A program made the translations under genes and the position numbers. 64,000 nucleotides of DNA from positions 310,001-374,000 of the forward strand of contig JADJTI010000001.1 in the NCBI GenBank assembly GCA_016711265.1. The letters are read 5' to 3'. The DNA comes from Austwickia sp. Its GTDB lineage: Bacteria > Actinomycetota > Actinomycetes > Actinomycetales > Dermatophilaceae. Below the pieces are notes generated by a model. It did no database searches. It was not told the DNA's origin and saw nothing but the letters and a program-made list of their open reading frames with translations. How positions within the stretch are numbered: position 1 is the first letter of the stretch; each line of letters starts with the position of its first letter. Shown here piece after piece: positions 7,161 through 16,022 of the stretch.

Positions 7161-9023
7161 GTGACCCCCGCCCCCCACACCGCCCCGGTAGGGCGTCTCG
7201 GCCGACGCCGGAGGCGCGACCCGGACCGGCGCGATCCGGACCGGCGCGATCCGGACCGGCGCGGGCTGCACTCCTGGCTCCTGGCCGCCGTCGCGGCGCT
7301 GGCCGTGGCCGGCTGCACCGGTATCAGCCCCGATCCCGTGGCCTCGCCGGCGCCCCAGGGCGGAACGTCGACAACCGCGGGTGACCCTACCTCCACCGAT
7401 GAACCCGGCGCAGCGGGGGTGCTGCCGACCCGGCAAGAGCTGGCCGCAGCCCGGGCCGATGTGGCGAAACTGGACGTCGCGCGCCTGGCGGCGCAGCTCG
7501 TCGTACCTCGTCAGGAGGGCTCCGGGGTGCAGGCCGCGGCGGCGATCCGACGCCAGCATGTCGGGGGGGTGGTGGCCTTCGCCAACGTCATCCCCGCCGC
7601 GCCCGAGCGGGTGCGGCCCCAGGTGAGCGCCACCAATCGGGCTGTCCACGAGGCCATGATGGCCGACGGGCGGGATTGGCCGGCGTTCGTCGCGGTGGAC
7701 CAGGAGGGCGGGTCGGTCAATCGGATCGGCGCGCCGTTGACGCGGTTCCCGGCGCCGATGGCGCTGGGCGCCGCGCGGAATCCCGAGCTCACCACCCGGG
7801 TGGCCCTGGTCTCCGGCAGCCAGCTCCGCGAGTTGGGGTATTCGGTGGTGCTGGCCCCGTCGGCAGACGTGACCGCCGGGGCCGCCGACCCGACCATCGG
7901 CACGCGATCGCCCGGAGCCGACCCGGCCCGGGTTGCGACGGTGGCCCGGGCGCAGCTGGCCGGGTACCGGCAGGCCGGGATGCTGGCCACCCTCAAGCAC
8001 TTCCCAGGGCACGGTGGGGTCCGCACCGATTCCCACCTGGGGGTGGCGCGCCAGTCCGCTGCCCTGGAGGTGCTGAACCGCACCGACCTGCTGCCGTTCG
8101 CCGAACTGGCGCAGACGGCTCCGGCGGTGATGGTCGGCCACATCCAGCTGGGTGCCGTGGACGCCCGCAATCCCGCGACCCTGTCCACCCCGGTGGTGAC
8201 CGGGCTGCTGCGGACGACGCAGAAGTTCGCCGGCCTGGTCGTCAGCGACGCGTTGGAGATGCATGCGATCACCGACCAATACGGCGCGGGGGAGGCCGCC
8301 GTACGGGCCATCGAAGCCGGCTGCGATGTGATCCTGATCCCCGCGAGCACCGACGCGGCGATCTCGGCCCTCACCGCTGCGGTCGCCTCCGGCCGACTCA
8401 CGCGAGCGCGGCTGGAGGAGTCTGCCGCCCGGATGGTTGCTGCGTTGCGGCACGCCGAGGCCGTGCCGGCCACGAAGGTCAGTCCCGGTACGGCGCGGGT
8501 GGCGGCCGCGGCGCTGGCCGCGGCGTCCATCACCCAGCTGGACGGACCGTGCGGGCGCCCGATGGTGACCGGATCGATCACGATCGCCGGTGGCGAACCT
8601 GCCGACCGGGCCGCCCTGGCGGACGCGGCGCGGGCAGCTGGACTCGGCGTGGGTTCTGGGCGGGTGGTGCGGCTGATCTCCGGAGGTGGATACCAGGCCG
8701 CCGGTGGTGGTGGCGCCCAGGCGCGCGGTGCCCTGGCTGTCGACGCGGGAGCGGCCCGGATCGCCGGAGTGGCCAGTGACGCGGCGGGGCCGGGCGGGCC
8801 GGGCGGGCCGGGCGGTCCGGCGCGGTTGGGTGAGATCGTGGTGGCCCTGGATCGCCCGTACCCGCTGGCGACCGGCCGTCCTGGAGGGATTCTGCTGGCC
8901 ACCTACGGACGTACCCCGGCCACCTTCGTTGCGCTCGTGGATGTGCTGCTCGGCAAGCACAAAGCGGGTGGCCGGCTCCCGGTGCGGGTGGGGCGCTACC
9001 CGATGGGCGCGGGGTGTCGGTGA
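7161..9023 (+). CDS. GH3 beta-N-acetylhexosaminidase lipoprotein (NagZ-like)
   Basis: Family 3 glycoside hydrolase of the NagZ-type subgroup, removing terminal beta-N-acetylglucosamine from peptidoglycan fragments or chitin oligomers outside the membrane. It has 620 residues: basic N-terminus, hydrophobic core and lipobox L-A-V-A-G-C52, a Thr/Pro linker, then the catalytic domain with K-H-F-P-G-H-G (279-285), the NagZ Asp-His dyad T-D-S-H (D290, H292) and nucleophile S-D-A-L-E-M (D363). The C-terminal ~150 residues are Ala/Gly-rich with a collagen-like G-P-G-G-P-G-G-P stretch. The GTG start gives a complete lipoprotein signal. Residues 20-34 are D-P-D-R-R three times, from a 15-bp repeat. With the chitosanase 2 kb upstream it suggests amino-sugar polymer turnover. 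Confidence 0.9.
   Translation: MTPAPHTAPVGRLGRRRRRDPDRRDPDRRDPDRRGLHSWLLAAVAALAVAGCTGISPDPVASPAPQGGTSTTAGDPTSTDEPGAAGVLPTRQELAAARADVAKLDVARLAAQLVVPRQEGSGVQAAAAIRRQHVGGVVAFANVIPAAPERVRPQVSATNRAVHEAMMADGRDWPAFVAVDQEGGSVNRIGAPLTRFPAPMALGAARNPELTTRVALVSGSQLRELGYSVVLAPSADVTAGAADPTIGTRSPGADPARVATVARAQLAGYRQAGMLATLKHFPGHGGVRTDSHLGVARQSAALEVLNRTDLLPFAELAQTAPAVMVGHIQLGAVDARNPATLSTPVVTGLLRTTQKFAGLVVSDALEMHAITDQYGAGEAAVRAIEAGCDVILIPASTDAAISALTAAVASGRLTRARLEESAARMVAALRHAEAVPATKVSPGTARVAAAALAAASITQLDGPCGRPMVTGSITIAGGEPADRAALADAARAAGLGVGSGRVVRLISGGGYQAAGGGGAQARGALAVDAGAARIAGVASDAAGPGGPGGPGGPARLGEIVVALDRPYPLATGRPGGILLATYGRTPATFVALVDVLLGKHKAGGRLPVRVGRYPMGAGCR
7218..7262. repeat. 15-bp tandem repeat, 3 copies
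   Basis: Three 15-bp units (7218-7232, 7233-7247, 7248-7262) encode D-P-D-R-R x3 in the n-region of the GH3 lipoprotein signal sequence. They are in frame, so copy changes would alter only the length of the charged N-terminus. Confidence 0.85.
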
Positions 9024-9028
9024 CGTCA

Positions 9029-9049
9029 CCGGAGCGACGCGGGCTCCGG
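9029..9049. terminator. 7-bp stem hairpin after the GH3 gene
   Basis: CCGGAGC (9029-9035) pairs with GCTCCGG (9043-9049) around a 7-nt loop, 6 nt after the GH3 stop codon. No T-tract follows. Confidence 0.5.
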
Positions 9050-9132
9050 AGTTGGTGGCCTGGCCGACCGACCGGTAGGGTGGGCGTTCGTTGCGACGTC
9101 GCGCGCGGTTTCGATCGCCGTGATATGTCGTT

Positions 9133-9206
9133 GGACGTGTAGCTCAGCTGGTCAGAGCGCTCGCTTCACACGCGAGAGGTCAGGGGTTCAAGTCCCTTCA
9201 CGTCCA
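9133..9206 (+). tRNA. tRNA-Val (anticodon CAC)
   Basis: A complete 74-nt cloverleaf: acceptor GGACGTG/CACGTCC with discriminator A, D-arm GCTC/GAGC, anticodon stem CTCGC/GCGAG with loop TTCACAC (anticodon CAC, reading GUG), and T-arm with TTCAAGT. The CCA end is not encoded. Confidence 0.97.
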
Positions 9207-9243
9207 CCGGTTGGTGTGCGGTCCCCGCTACGGTGCGGGCTTT

Positions 9244-9259
9244 GGCTCGACGTCGAGCC
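9244..9259. terminator. 16-bp perfect palindrome after tRNA-Val
   Basis: GGCTCGACGTCGAGCC is a perfect palindrome (6-bp stem, ACGT loop) 38 nt after the tRNA, and a weaker 5-bp hairpin (9224-9239) precedes it. It may end the tRNA transcript or be a binding site. No gene is seen between 9207 and 9402. Confidence 0.4.
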
Positions 9260-9402
9260 GTACGTCGCACTCAGCGCGCGGCCGTCGGGTGCGCGATCAC
9301 GTCTGGTGCGCGGGATTAACGTCGAATCCGCACTCCGGTGGATCGGGTGTGCTCGATTGTTGGGGAATCGCCACCGGTTCACCGGCACGAAATCCCCAAC
9401 GA

Positions 9403-9783
9403 TCACGGCCGCTGAGGATGCCCACGCCGGGTTGTATCGGCGTTGAAGGCCAGCGCCTCAGCGATCCAGAAGGCGAGTTCGGCCTCGTCGGCCACGGCGA
9501 ACGCCTTGACGCGGAGCCAGCCCGGACCCATCCGGCGGCCGGCTCCCATCTCGGAGATGCTGACCCCGGGTCGATCGAGCAGTTCGTGCCCGCGGTCGGG
9601 GTCCACCCTGACGAGCAGTCCAGCCCCTTGCCTGGCGCCGAAGACGCCGATGGTCAGCTTGTCGCGGACCATGAAGCACTGGCCGCCGAACATCGCGATC
9701 CGCCGGACCGCCCCGGCATCGGCCAGCGCCGCCTCGACCCGGTCAGCAAGGGGCAGCGCGCTCGCGGAGCCCGCGGAGGGCAC
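9403..9783 (-). CDS. TfoX N-terminal domain protein
   Basis: 126-residue protein consisting of one TfoX/Sxy N-terminal domain: M-F-G-G-Q-C-F-M near residue 30, L-L-V-R-V-D, M-G-P-G-W-L-R-V, and a final helix W-I-A-E-A-L. Full TfoX/Sxy proteins regulate competence in gamma-proteobacteria; in actinobacteria short versions like this have no proven role, so DNA binding is not claimed. I chose the GTG at 9783, 2 nt after the stop of the SnoaL-like gene, because it fits the domain start; the frame upstream lies entirely inside that gene. It is the last gene of the ArsR-led operon. Confidence 0.8.
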   Translation of the reverse strand: MPSAGSASALPLADRVEAALADAGAVRRIAMFGGQCFMVRDKLTIGVFGARQGAGLLVRVDPDRGHELLDRPGVSISEMGAGRRMGPGWLRVKAFAVADEAELAFWIAEALAFNADTTRRGHPQRP

Positions 9784-9785
9784 GA

Positions 9786-10145
9786 TCAGTTGCCGCCGGG
9801 CGGCCCGAACGACAGCCGGTCGAACACCAGCACGTTCTCGACGATCTGGCCGTTGCGGACGGTGAAGCACTCGGCGGCGGGCGCGGTGCTGGCGGACGCC
9901 GTATGCGGGTAGTAGAAGAGGGCAACCCGCTGGCCGTCAGTGAACTCCGCGATGTCGGCCACGCCGGTCAGGTTCGGCGCGAAGCCGGCGATGAAGGCCT
10001 GGTACGCCGCCTTGCCGGGTAGATCCTTTCCGGGCACTCGAGCGATGACGTCGTCGTCGACGTACGTCATCGCCTCCTCGACGTCGCCCCTGGTCCAGGC
10101 CTGGTGGTAACACCGGACGATGTCCAGGGCGGTGCGCTGAGTCAT
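9786..10145 (-). CDS. SnoaL/NTF2-like family protein
   Basis: 119-residue single-domain protein of the SnoaL/nuclear transport factor 2-like fold: an N-terminal helix with A-L-D-I-V-R-C-Y-H-Q-A-W-T-R-G-D, a D-D-D-V-I-A-R-V-P-G strand, and a C-terminal sheet ending F-T-V-R-N-G-Q-I-V-E. Such proteins bind or isomerise small hydrophobic molecules, or act as ester-cyclase-like enzymes; no substrate can be assigned. The ATG at 10145 overlaps the stop of the SRPBCC gene by 4 nt (ATGA), so it is translationally coupled within the ArsR operon. Confidence 0.85.
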   Translation of the reverse strand: MTQRTALDIVRCYHQAWTRGDVEEAMTYVDDDVIARVPGKDLPGKAAYQAFIAGFAPNLTGVADIAEFTDGQRVALFYYPHTASASTAPAAECFTVRNGQIVENVLVFDRLSFGPPGGN

Positions 10146-10615
10146 GACAGGTCCCTTTCGTGGGGTGTCGTCGTGGGAAGCCGGTCGCCCAAGGGGCGCC
10201 ACAGGTCGGCGCCGGCGTCAGCGCCGGTGGCGGCCACGGCGAGCCGGGGCAGGAAGTGGCTCCAGCCGTCGGCGTGCCCAGCCAATGCGGGGTCCGGCAA
10301 GTCGGAATGGCGTAGGTCGACGCGGGTCCCCCCGGCGACCGGTGTGAGGGTGAACTCCACGGTCGAGGCGCCCGGCGGCAGCTCGACGCTGCCCGCCATG
10401 CCCCAGGAGACGACAACTCGTCGTGGTGGTTCGACCAGGACGTACTCGCCGCGAACGGCGTGGCCCGCGATGCCCACCGCGAAGCAGCCGCCGGGTCGCG
10501 GGTCGAGCCTGGCGTGCTGGCCCATCCAGGCCGTCATCCCCTCCTCGGTGGTGAGGAACTCGAACACCACCTCCGGCGGTGCCTCGATGTCGATCGACGT
10601 GGCGAACTCAGTCAT
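10142..10615 (-). CDS. SRPBCC (AHSA1-like) domain protein
   Basis: 157-residue protein of the SRPBCC/START superfamily, AHSA1-like branch. It starts with the typical I-D-I-E-A-P-P-E-V-V-F-E-F-L-T-T, contains an R-V-V-V-S-W strand and T-L-T-P-V-A-G-G-T-R-V near the middle, and ends with the long C-terminal helix W-S-H-F-L-P-R-L. These cytosolic proteins form a hydrophobic ligand cavity; the ligand is unknown. An ArsR-family regulator gene directly upstream overlaps it by 8 nt, a very common actinobacterial pairing, which suggests the regulator controls this operon in response to a small molecule or stress. Confidence 0.88.
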   Translation of the reverse strand: MTEFATSIDIEAPPEVVFEFLTTEEGMTAWMGQHARLDPRPGGCFAVGIAGHAVRGEYVLVEPPRRVVVSWGMAGSVELPPGASTVEFTLTPVAGGTRVDLRHSDLPDPALAGHADGWSHFLPRLAVAATGADAGADLWRPLGDRLPTTTPHERDLS

Positions 10616-10943
10616 CGCTGGAGTTCCCTCGCGACTCCACCGCGGTCTTCAGGGCGGCGAGCCTGGTCGGCCAGAAGTCGTCGAGGTACGTGCGGACGGC
10701 GGCGAGACCGTCGGTGTTCACGGCGAACAGGTGACGGGTCCCCTCGCGGGTGCTGCTCGCCAGCCCCGCGGTGCGCAGGACTCCCAGGTGATGCGACGTG
10801 GTCTGCTGCGACAGCCCGACTGCATCGGCGATGTCGCCGACGGCGCGCGGCCCCCTGCGCACGACCTCCAGGATGGCCCGGCGGTTGGCGTCGGCCAGAG
10901 CACGCAAGGCCAGGTCGAGATCGGGGGAGGGCTGAGCGGTCAC
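10608..10943 (-). CDS. ArsR-family transcriptional regulator
   Basis: 111-residue winged-helix repressor: R-A-L-A-D-A-N-R-R-A-I-L (first helix), D-I-A-D-A-V-G-L-S-Q-Q-T-T-S-H-H-L (recognition helix) and a short wing. No Cys-rich ArsR metal site (C-x-C) is present, so it is probably not a metal sensor. GTG 10943 has GGGAG five nt upstream and gives normal family length, so the upstream extension to 11054 is rejected. It is the first gene of a four-gene operon whose members overlap or nearly touch, and it likely represses that operon from the region 10944-11082. Confidence 0.88.
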   Translation of the reverse strand: MTAQPSPDLDLALRALADANRRAILEVVRRGPRAVGDIADAVGLSQQTTSHHLGVLRTAGLASSTREGTRHLFAVNTDGLAAVRTYLDDFWPTRLAALKTAVESRGNSSDD

Positions 10944-10975
10944 GAGGCTCCCATCGGACGATGCGCTGCACAAGC

Positions 10976-10989
10976 GAGTGTTTGTACTC
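10976..10989. promoter_or_regulatory. Short dyad upstream of the arsR gene
   Basis: GAGT-N6-ACTC lies 33 nt upstream of the arsR start. The arms are only 4 bp, so this is just a candidate operator; the position is right for autoregulation. Confidence 0.25.
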
Positions 10990-11082
10990 ACCACGCTAGG
11001 TGCAGCGGCCAGGTCACCGCAACCGGTCATCCGCCGACCGGAACATACCTCCACGCTGCGGGGACGTGTCCTCGGGTGAGGC

Positions 11083-12105
11083 TCAGCTTCGCCGGAGCCG
11101 GCGCCGAGCCGTCTCCTTCAGCAGCGCCGACGCCGATGCCCACCCGGTGGTCGGCCGGTAGCTTGCCGCCGCCGCGTCGAGCGTCGCGATGTCCGACGGG
11201 GACAACTCCAGCTCGGCGGCGGCCACGTTGCTCTCGAGCTGTGCCACGCTCGACGCACCAGGAATCGCCACCACGAACGGGTGTCGGATCACCCACGCCA
11301 GGGCCACCATCGAGGCGCTGACCCCCCGGGTGGCCGCGACATCCCGCACGGTGTCGATCAGCGCGGCGGCCGCGCGCTGGTTGTCGGGGAGGAAGTGTTT
11401 GTTCGCCGTCCGTACGCCGGTGACCGCCGTGCCCGCAGTGAACCGACCAGAGAGCAGGCCCTGCGTCAGCGGGCTGTACGCCAGGATCAGTCGCCCGTTG
11501 TCCCGGGCGAACGGCACAAGAGCCTCCTCCGGGTCGCGGTGCACCAGGCTGTACTGCACCTGATTCGACAGCACCACCGGCGGCACTCCGGTGCAGGCCT
11601 GCGCCAGCGCCCGGTCGGCCGCGCGCCAGCGGTCCAGGTCGTAGTTGCTGACACCCACCTCGCCGATCAGCCCCACCTCCCGCAGGGCCGCCATTCCCCG
11701 CATGGTGGTGCCGTCTTTGATCACCGGGTTCGGTTGGTGCACCTGGTAGAGGTCGATTTCGCGCACGCCCAGCCGGCGGGCGCTGGCGACCGCGCGTTGC
11801 TGCACGACGGGTTCCCACGGGAGCACCGGGAAGATCTTGGAGGCGATCACGATGGCCTGCGGATCGGCGTCGGCGTCGCGGAGGGCGGCGCCCAGGATCT
11901 GTTCGCTGCGTCCCCGCCCGTAGATTTCGGCGGTGTCGAAAACCGTGATGCCCAGCTCCAGGGCCCGGCGCACGATCGCGGCAGCCTCGCGGCCGTCGTA
12001 CGCCGGTCCGTAGCCCCATTCCGTCGAACCGAACTGCCACGTCCCCAGACCGATCTGGGAGAGTCGTTTGCCGGAACCTGCCAAGGTCGTGCACGCGTAG
12101 CGCAT
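11083..12105 (-). CDS. Aldo/keto reductase
   Basis: NAD(P)H-dependent aldo/keto reductase of 340 residues. The catalytic tetrad is readable: D57 (V-F-D-T-A-E), Y62 (I-Y-G), K90 (I-A-S-K) and H123 (Q-V-H-Q). The N-terminus L-S-Q-I-G-L-G-T-W-Q-F-G and the late nucleotide-binding segment (V-A-I-P-G-A-S-S, then L-E-S-N) are typical. It resembles the YajO/potassium-channel-beta-like AKRs; substrate unknown. ATG 12105 is chosen since the barrel starts about 15 residues after it. It is divergent from thrS and separated from the ArsR operon by its own stop and a 139-nt gap. Confidence 0.88.
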   Translation of the reverse strand: MRYACTTLAGSGKRLSQIGLGTWQFGSTEWGYGPAYDGREAAAIVRRALELGITVFDTAEIYGRGRSEQILGAALRDADADPQAIVIASKIFPVLPWEPVVQQRAVASARRLGVREIDLYQVHQPNPVIKDGTTMRGMAALREVGLIGEVGVSNYDLDRWRAADRALAQACTGVPPVVLSNQVQYSLVHRDPEEALVPFARDNGRLILAYSPLTQGLLSGRFTAGTAVTGVRTANKHFLPDNQRAAAALIDTVRDVAATRGVSASMVALAWVIRHPFVVAIPGASSVAQLESNVAAAELELSPSDIATLDAAAASYRPTTGWASASALLKETARRRLRRS

Positions 12106-12186
12106 GGCCCCATCGAAACCCCTGCGGACAGTGACGGCAACTCCGCTGCGGCCGCAAGGCGTTCGTGCCCGCGGGGCCCGGGTGGC

Positions 12187-12192
12187 TACCAT
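12187..12192 (+). promoter_or_regulatory. -10 box for thrS (TACCAT)
   Basis: TACCAT matches the actinobacterial TAnnnT pattern; transcription would start near 12199, giving a leader of about 46 nt to the GTG at 12245. No T-box or other leader structure is seen. Confidence 0.45.
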
Positions 12193-12244
12193 CGACCGGG
12201 GTGTACCTGCCCTGATGTCTCAGCCGCAACCCGAGGAGCCGACC

Positions 12245-14254
12245 GTGTCTGCCGAACTGACCGTGACCATCGACGGCGACCAGCGATCGGTGGCCGCGGG
12301 AACGACTGCGGCGCAGCTGTACGACGGACAGCGCCGGATCGTGGTGGTCAGGGTCAACGGGGAACTGCGCGACCTCTCCCACGACCTCGGTCAGGGCGAC
12401 GTCGTCGAAGGTGTCGACATCGGTTCACCGGACGGGCTGAACGTGCTGCGGCACTCCTGCACCCACGTCATGGCTCAGGCCGTGCAGCAGGTACACCCCA
12501 ATGCCAAGCTGGGCATCGGACCGCCGGTGCGCGACGGGTTCTACTACGACTTCGATGTGGCGGAGCCGTTCACGCCCGAGGACCTCAAAGCCCTCGAAAA
12601 GGTCATGCAGAAGATCATCAACGAAGGCCAGTCCTTCGTACGTCGGGTGGTCACCGAGGACGAAGCTCGCGCCGAGCTCGCTGACGAGCCCTACAAGCTG
12701 GAACTCATCGGGCTCAAGGGCGGCATGAGCAGCGACGACGAATCCGCCGGCGCCGGCGTGGAAGTCGGCGAGGGCGAGCTGACCATCTACGACAACCTCC
12801 GCCGCGACGGCAGCCGCGCGTGGAGTGACCTGTGCCGCGGGCCGCACATCCCGACGACGAAACTGATCGGCAACGGGTTCTCCCTCATGCGCAGCGCCGC
12901 GGCCTACTGGCGGGGCGACCAGAAGAACACCCAGTTGCAGCGGCTCTACGGCACGGCCTGGCCGAGCAAGGACGAGCTGCGGAGCTACCTGGACCGGCTC
13001 GCCGAGGCCGAGAAGCGTGATCACCGCAAGCTCGGGGTGGAGCTGGACCTCTTCAGCTTCCCGGACGAGATCGGCTCCGGTCTGGCGGTGTTCCACCCCA
13101 ACGGCGGTGTCATCCGGATGGAGATGGAGGAGTATTCCCGCCGTCGGCACATCCAGGAGGGATACCAGTTCGTCAACACCCCGCACCTGACCAAAGGTCA
13201 GCTCTTCGAGTTGTCGGGCCACCTGGATTGGTACGCCGACGGGATGTACCCGCCGATGCAGATGGACGAGGAGCGCGACGCCGACGGCAACGTCCGTAAG
13301 CAGGGGCAGGATTATTACCTCAAGCCGATGAACTGCCCGATGCACAATCTCATCTACCGCTCGCGGGGGCGTTCCTACCGGGAACTGCCCATTCGGCTGT
13401 TCGAGTTCGGCACGGTCTATCGGCACGAGAAGTCCGGGGTCGTACACGGGCTGACCCGAGCGCGCGGATTCACCCAGGATGACGCCCACATCTACTGCAC
13501 GCGCGAACAGATGAAGGGCGAACTCACCTCCCTGTTGACGTTCGTCCTCGAGCTCCTGAAGGACTACGGGCTCACCGACTTCTACCTGGAGCTGTCCACC
13601 CGCAACCCGGACAAGTCGATCGGGGACCCGCAGGCGTGGGAGCTGGCCACCGACACCCTGCGCGAGGTTGGTGAGGCCTCCGGCCTGGAGCTGATTCCCG
13701 ACCCCGGCGGCGCCGCCTTCTACGGCCCGAAGATCTCGGTTCAGGCCCGGGACGCGATCGGGCGGACCTGGCAGATGTCGACGATTCAGCTGGACTTCAT
13801 GCTCCCCGAGCGTTTCGAACTGGAATACCAGGCACCGGATGGGTCTCGGCAGCGCCCGGTGATGATTCACCGCGCCCTGTTCGGGTCGATCGAACGATTC
13901 TTCGGGGTTTTGGTCGAGCATTATGCTGGCGCCTTCCCCGTCTGGCTCTCGCCGGTCCAGGTGCGGTGTGTGCCGGTCGCCGAGGAGTACGTCGGTTACC
14001 TCACCGACGTGGCCGCGCAGCTGCGGGCCGCCGGGGTCCGCGTTGAGGTGGACGCCTCCGATGACCGCTTCCCCAAGAAGATCCGCAACGCCAGTAAGGC
14101 CAAGGTGCCGTATGTGCTGATCGCGGGGGAGGAGGACCGGGCCGCGGGTGCGGTGTCGTTCCGCTTCCGCGACGGTTCGCAAGACAACGGCGTACCGGTG
14201 CAGACGGCGCTGGCGACCATCACGCAGGCCATCCGGGAGCGCCGTCAGGTGTGA
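12245..14254 (+). CDS. thrS: Threonyl-tRNA synthetase
   Basis: Class II aminoacyl-tRNA synthetase charging tRNA-Thr. It has 669 residues: TGS domain (~1-65), the N2 editing domain with H-S-C-T-H and C-R-G-P-H, the catalytic core with motif 2 (F-G-T-V-Y-R-H-E), zinc site M-N-C-P-M-H, motif 3 region (I-H-R-A-L-F-G-S-I-E-R) and the anticodon-binding domain from about 565. I chose GTG 12245 because GAGGAG lies 6 nt upstream and the TGS strand starts at once; an in-frame ATG at 12215 would add ten residues. thrS is followed by lipid genes and a HIT protein, as in mycobacteria (thrS-HIT-pgsA), but with about 8 kb inserted. Confidence 0.97.
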   Translation: MSAELTVTIDGDQRSVAAGTTAAQLYDGQRRIVVVRVNGELRDLSHDLGQGDVVEGVDIGSPDGLNVLRHSCTHVMAQAVQQVHPNAKLGIGPPVRDGFYYDFDVAEPFTPEDLKALEKVMQKIINEGQSFVRRVVTEDEARAELADEPYKLELIGLKGGMSSDDESAGAGVEVGEGELTIYDNLRRDGSRAWSDLCRGPHIPTTKLIGNGFSLMRSAAAYWRGDQKNTQLQRLYGTAWPSKDELRSYLDRLAEAEKRDHRKLGVELDLFSFPDEIGSGLAVFHPNGGVIRMEMEEYSRRRHIQEGYQFVNTPHLTKGQLFELSGHLDWYADGMYPPMQMDEERDADGNVRKQGQDYYLKPMNCPMHNLIYRSRGRSYRELPIRLFEFGTVYRHEKSGVVHGLTRARGFTQDDAHIYCTREQMKGELTSLLTFVLELLKDYGLTDFYLELSTRNPDKSIGDPQAWELATDTLREVGEASGLELIPDPGGAAFYGPKISVQARDAIGRTWQMSTIQLDFMLPERFELEYQAPDGSRQRPVMIHRALFGSIERFFGVLVEHYAGAFPVWLSPVQVRCVPVAEEYVGYLTDVAAQLRAAGVRVEVDASDDRFPKKIRNASKAKVPYVLIAGEEDRAAGAVSFRFRDGSQDNGVPVQTALATITQAIRERRQV

Positions 14255-14399
14255 GCAGGGGTGAGGTGCCGGTACGGCGTTCGGCGCGTTCCGAGCTTTC
14301 GGTGCGAATCGCCCGATAGCACTCTAATTCGGACAGATTCGACCGATGGGGGGCTCGACCCGTGCCGCCGCGGCACGCCTCTTCGCGAAGGGCCCCGCC

Positions 14400-16022
14400 A
14401 TGAACGTCGTGTCGTCGTTTCGTTCTCGACGAGCGGGCCTCGGCTTGCGCCAGAAATTCATCCTGCTCACCGCCGTCGGTCTGATCGGGCTGCTGAGCGC
14501 CACCACGATGGCCGTTGTCGGCTTCTCGCGGGTCGGTGAGGCGTCCGCCGACCTGCTGAACATGGACCGGCTCCGGGCGGGCGTCACCGACGTACGGTTG
14601 GCGGCCAGCAGCATGCACCAGAGCCTCTGGGCGCTCGGCCGCGACGCCGCGGCCGGCAACCTGGCCGACGGGAAGGCTCCCTCGCTCGCGGCCTACCAGC
14701 AGCGGCGGGCCGCACTCCAGCAGACCATGACCGACTTCCCGACTGACGGGCTCAGCGCCCGGGGGAAGACCAACCTGGCGAACCTGACGACGGCCGTGGA
14801 AGGCTTCACCGCGGTCGGCGACGAGCTGGCGGCGCTCGGCGCCAAGGGGGGCGCCGCCGCCACCACGGTGAACGCCGCCGCGCTCAGCCGCGCGGATGCG
14901 GCGCACGCCAAGATCAGCGAAGTCAACGCCACCCAACTCAAGGGCGTCGACCAGCGGGTCGACCAGGCCGACCAGGACGGCAAGGAGCGGGCCTCGCAGA
15001 CCCGGCTGCTGATGATCCTGCTGGGCGCGGTCGCCATGCTCGCCCTCGCGGTGGTGGCCATGAAGTTGGCTCAGGGCATCCTGCGCAACGTCAGCTCGGT
15101 GGGGAACTCCCTTCGTGCCATGTCGGGGGGCGACCTGAGCGTCCCCGCCGAGGCCAGCTCCCGTGACGAGGTCGGTGCCATGGCGATGTCGGCCGAGGCC
15201 ACCCGGGAGGCGCTGCGGGTGATGATCGGCCGGGTCGCCGGCACCTCCGAGCAGCTGAGTGCCAGTGCGGCCCGGTTGCGTGCGCTGTCCGGGGGGCTCG
15301 AAGAGGGTGCTCGTGGCGAGGCCGACCGGTTGGAGGCGATGACCGCCGCCTCGGGCGAGGTGTCCTCGAACATCCACACCGTGGCCGCCGGCACCGAGGA
15401 GATGACGGCCTCGATTGCCGAGATCGCCCACTCCGCCCACAGCGCGGCGGGAGTCGCGTCCTCGGGCGTGGCCGCGGCTCAGGCAGCCAACGCCACGGTC
15501 GCCAAGCTCGGCCAGTCCAGCGCCGAGATCGGCCAGGTCGTCAAGGCCATCACGAGCATCGCCGAGCAGACCAACCTGCTGGCGCTGAACGCCACCATCG
15601 AGGCCGCTCGGGCCGGTGAGGCCGGCAAGGGCTTCGCCGTCGTCGCCAACGAGGTCAAGGACCTGGCCCAGGAGACCTCCAAGGCCACCGAGGACATCGC
15701 CCGGCGGGTCGATGCCATCCAGGCCGACACCGAGGCCGCCGTGGCCGCCATCAGCTCCATCGGGGAGATCATCGCCCAGATCAACGACTCGCAAGCCACC
15801 ATCGCCAGCGCCGTCGAGGAACAGACCGCCACGACCAACGAGATGGGCCGCAACGTGCACCAGGCCGCGGACGGCGCGACCAGCATCGCCAGTTCGGTCG
15901 GCGCCTTGGCGGACACCTCCCGCAGCAATCGGGACGCCGCCAACGACACCGCCGAGGCGGCCGGTGACCTGCTGGCTCGCTCCGAGGAGCTGCGGGACGT
16001 GGTGGCCTCCTACCGGCTCTGA
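14400..16022 (+). CDS. Methyl-accepting chemotaxis protein
   Basis: Membrane chemoreceptor, 540 residues: TM1 about 18-40, an extracytoplasmic helical sensor of ~170 residues, TM2 about 202-224, a HAMP linker, and a signalling domain whose conserved hairpin tip is E-Q-T-N-L-L-A-L-N-A-T-I-E-A-A-R-A-G-E-A followed by F-A-V-V-A-N-E-V. It would signal to CheA/CheW, implying a motile or taxis-capable lifestyle, though no other che genes are in the window. ATG 14400 has GAAGGG 8 nt upstream; a start at 14346 has none. Its 3' end overlaps the convergent hydrolase gene by 13 nt. Confidence 0.93.
   Translation: MNVVSSFRSRRAGLGLRQKFILLTAVGLIGLLSATTMAVVGFSRVGEASADLLNMDRLRAGVTDVRLAASSMHQSLWALGRDAAAGNLADGKAPSLAAYQQRRAALQQTMTDFPTDGLSARGKTNLANLTTAVEGFTAVGDELAALGAKGGAAATTVNAAALSRADAAHAKISEVNATQLKGVDQRVDQADQDGKERASQTRLLMILLGAVAMLALAVVAMKLAQGILRNVSSVGNSLRAMSGGDLSVPAEASSRDEVGAMAMSAEATREALRVMIGRVAGTSEQLSASAARLRALSGGLEEGARGEADRLEAMTAASGEVSSNIHTVAAGTEEMTASIAEIAHSAHSAAGVASSGVAAAQAANATVAKLGQSSAEIGQVVKAITSIAEQTNLLALNATIEAARAGEAGKGFAVVANEVKDLAQETSKATEDIARRVDAIQADTEAAVAAISSIGEIIAQINDSQATIASAVEEQTATTNEMGRNVHQAADGATSIASSVGALADTSRSNRDAANDTAEAAGDLLARSEELRDVVASYRL

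Noticed and set aside
12193..12244. T-box leader before thrS
   Set aside because: The leader is under 50 nt and has no T-box core sequence.
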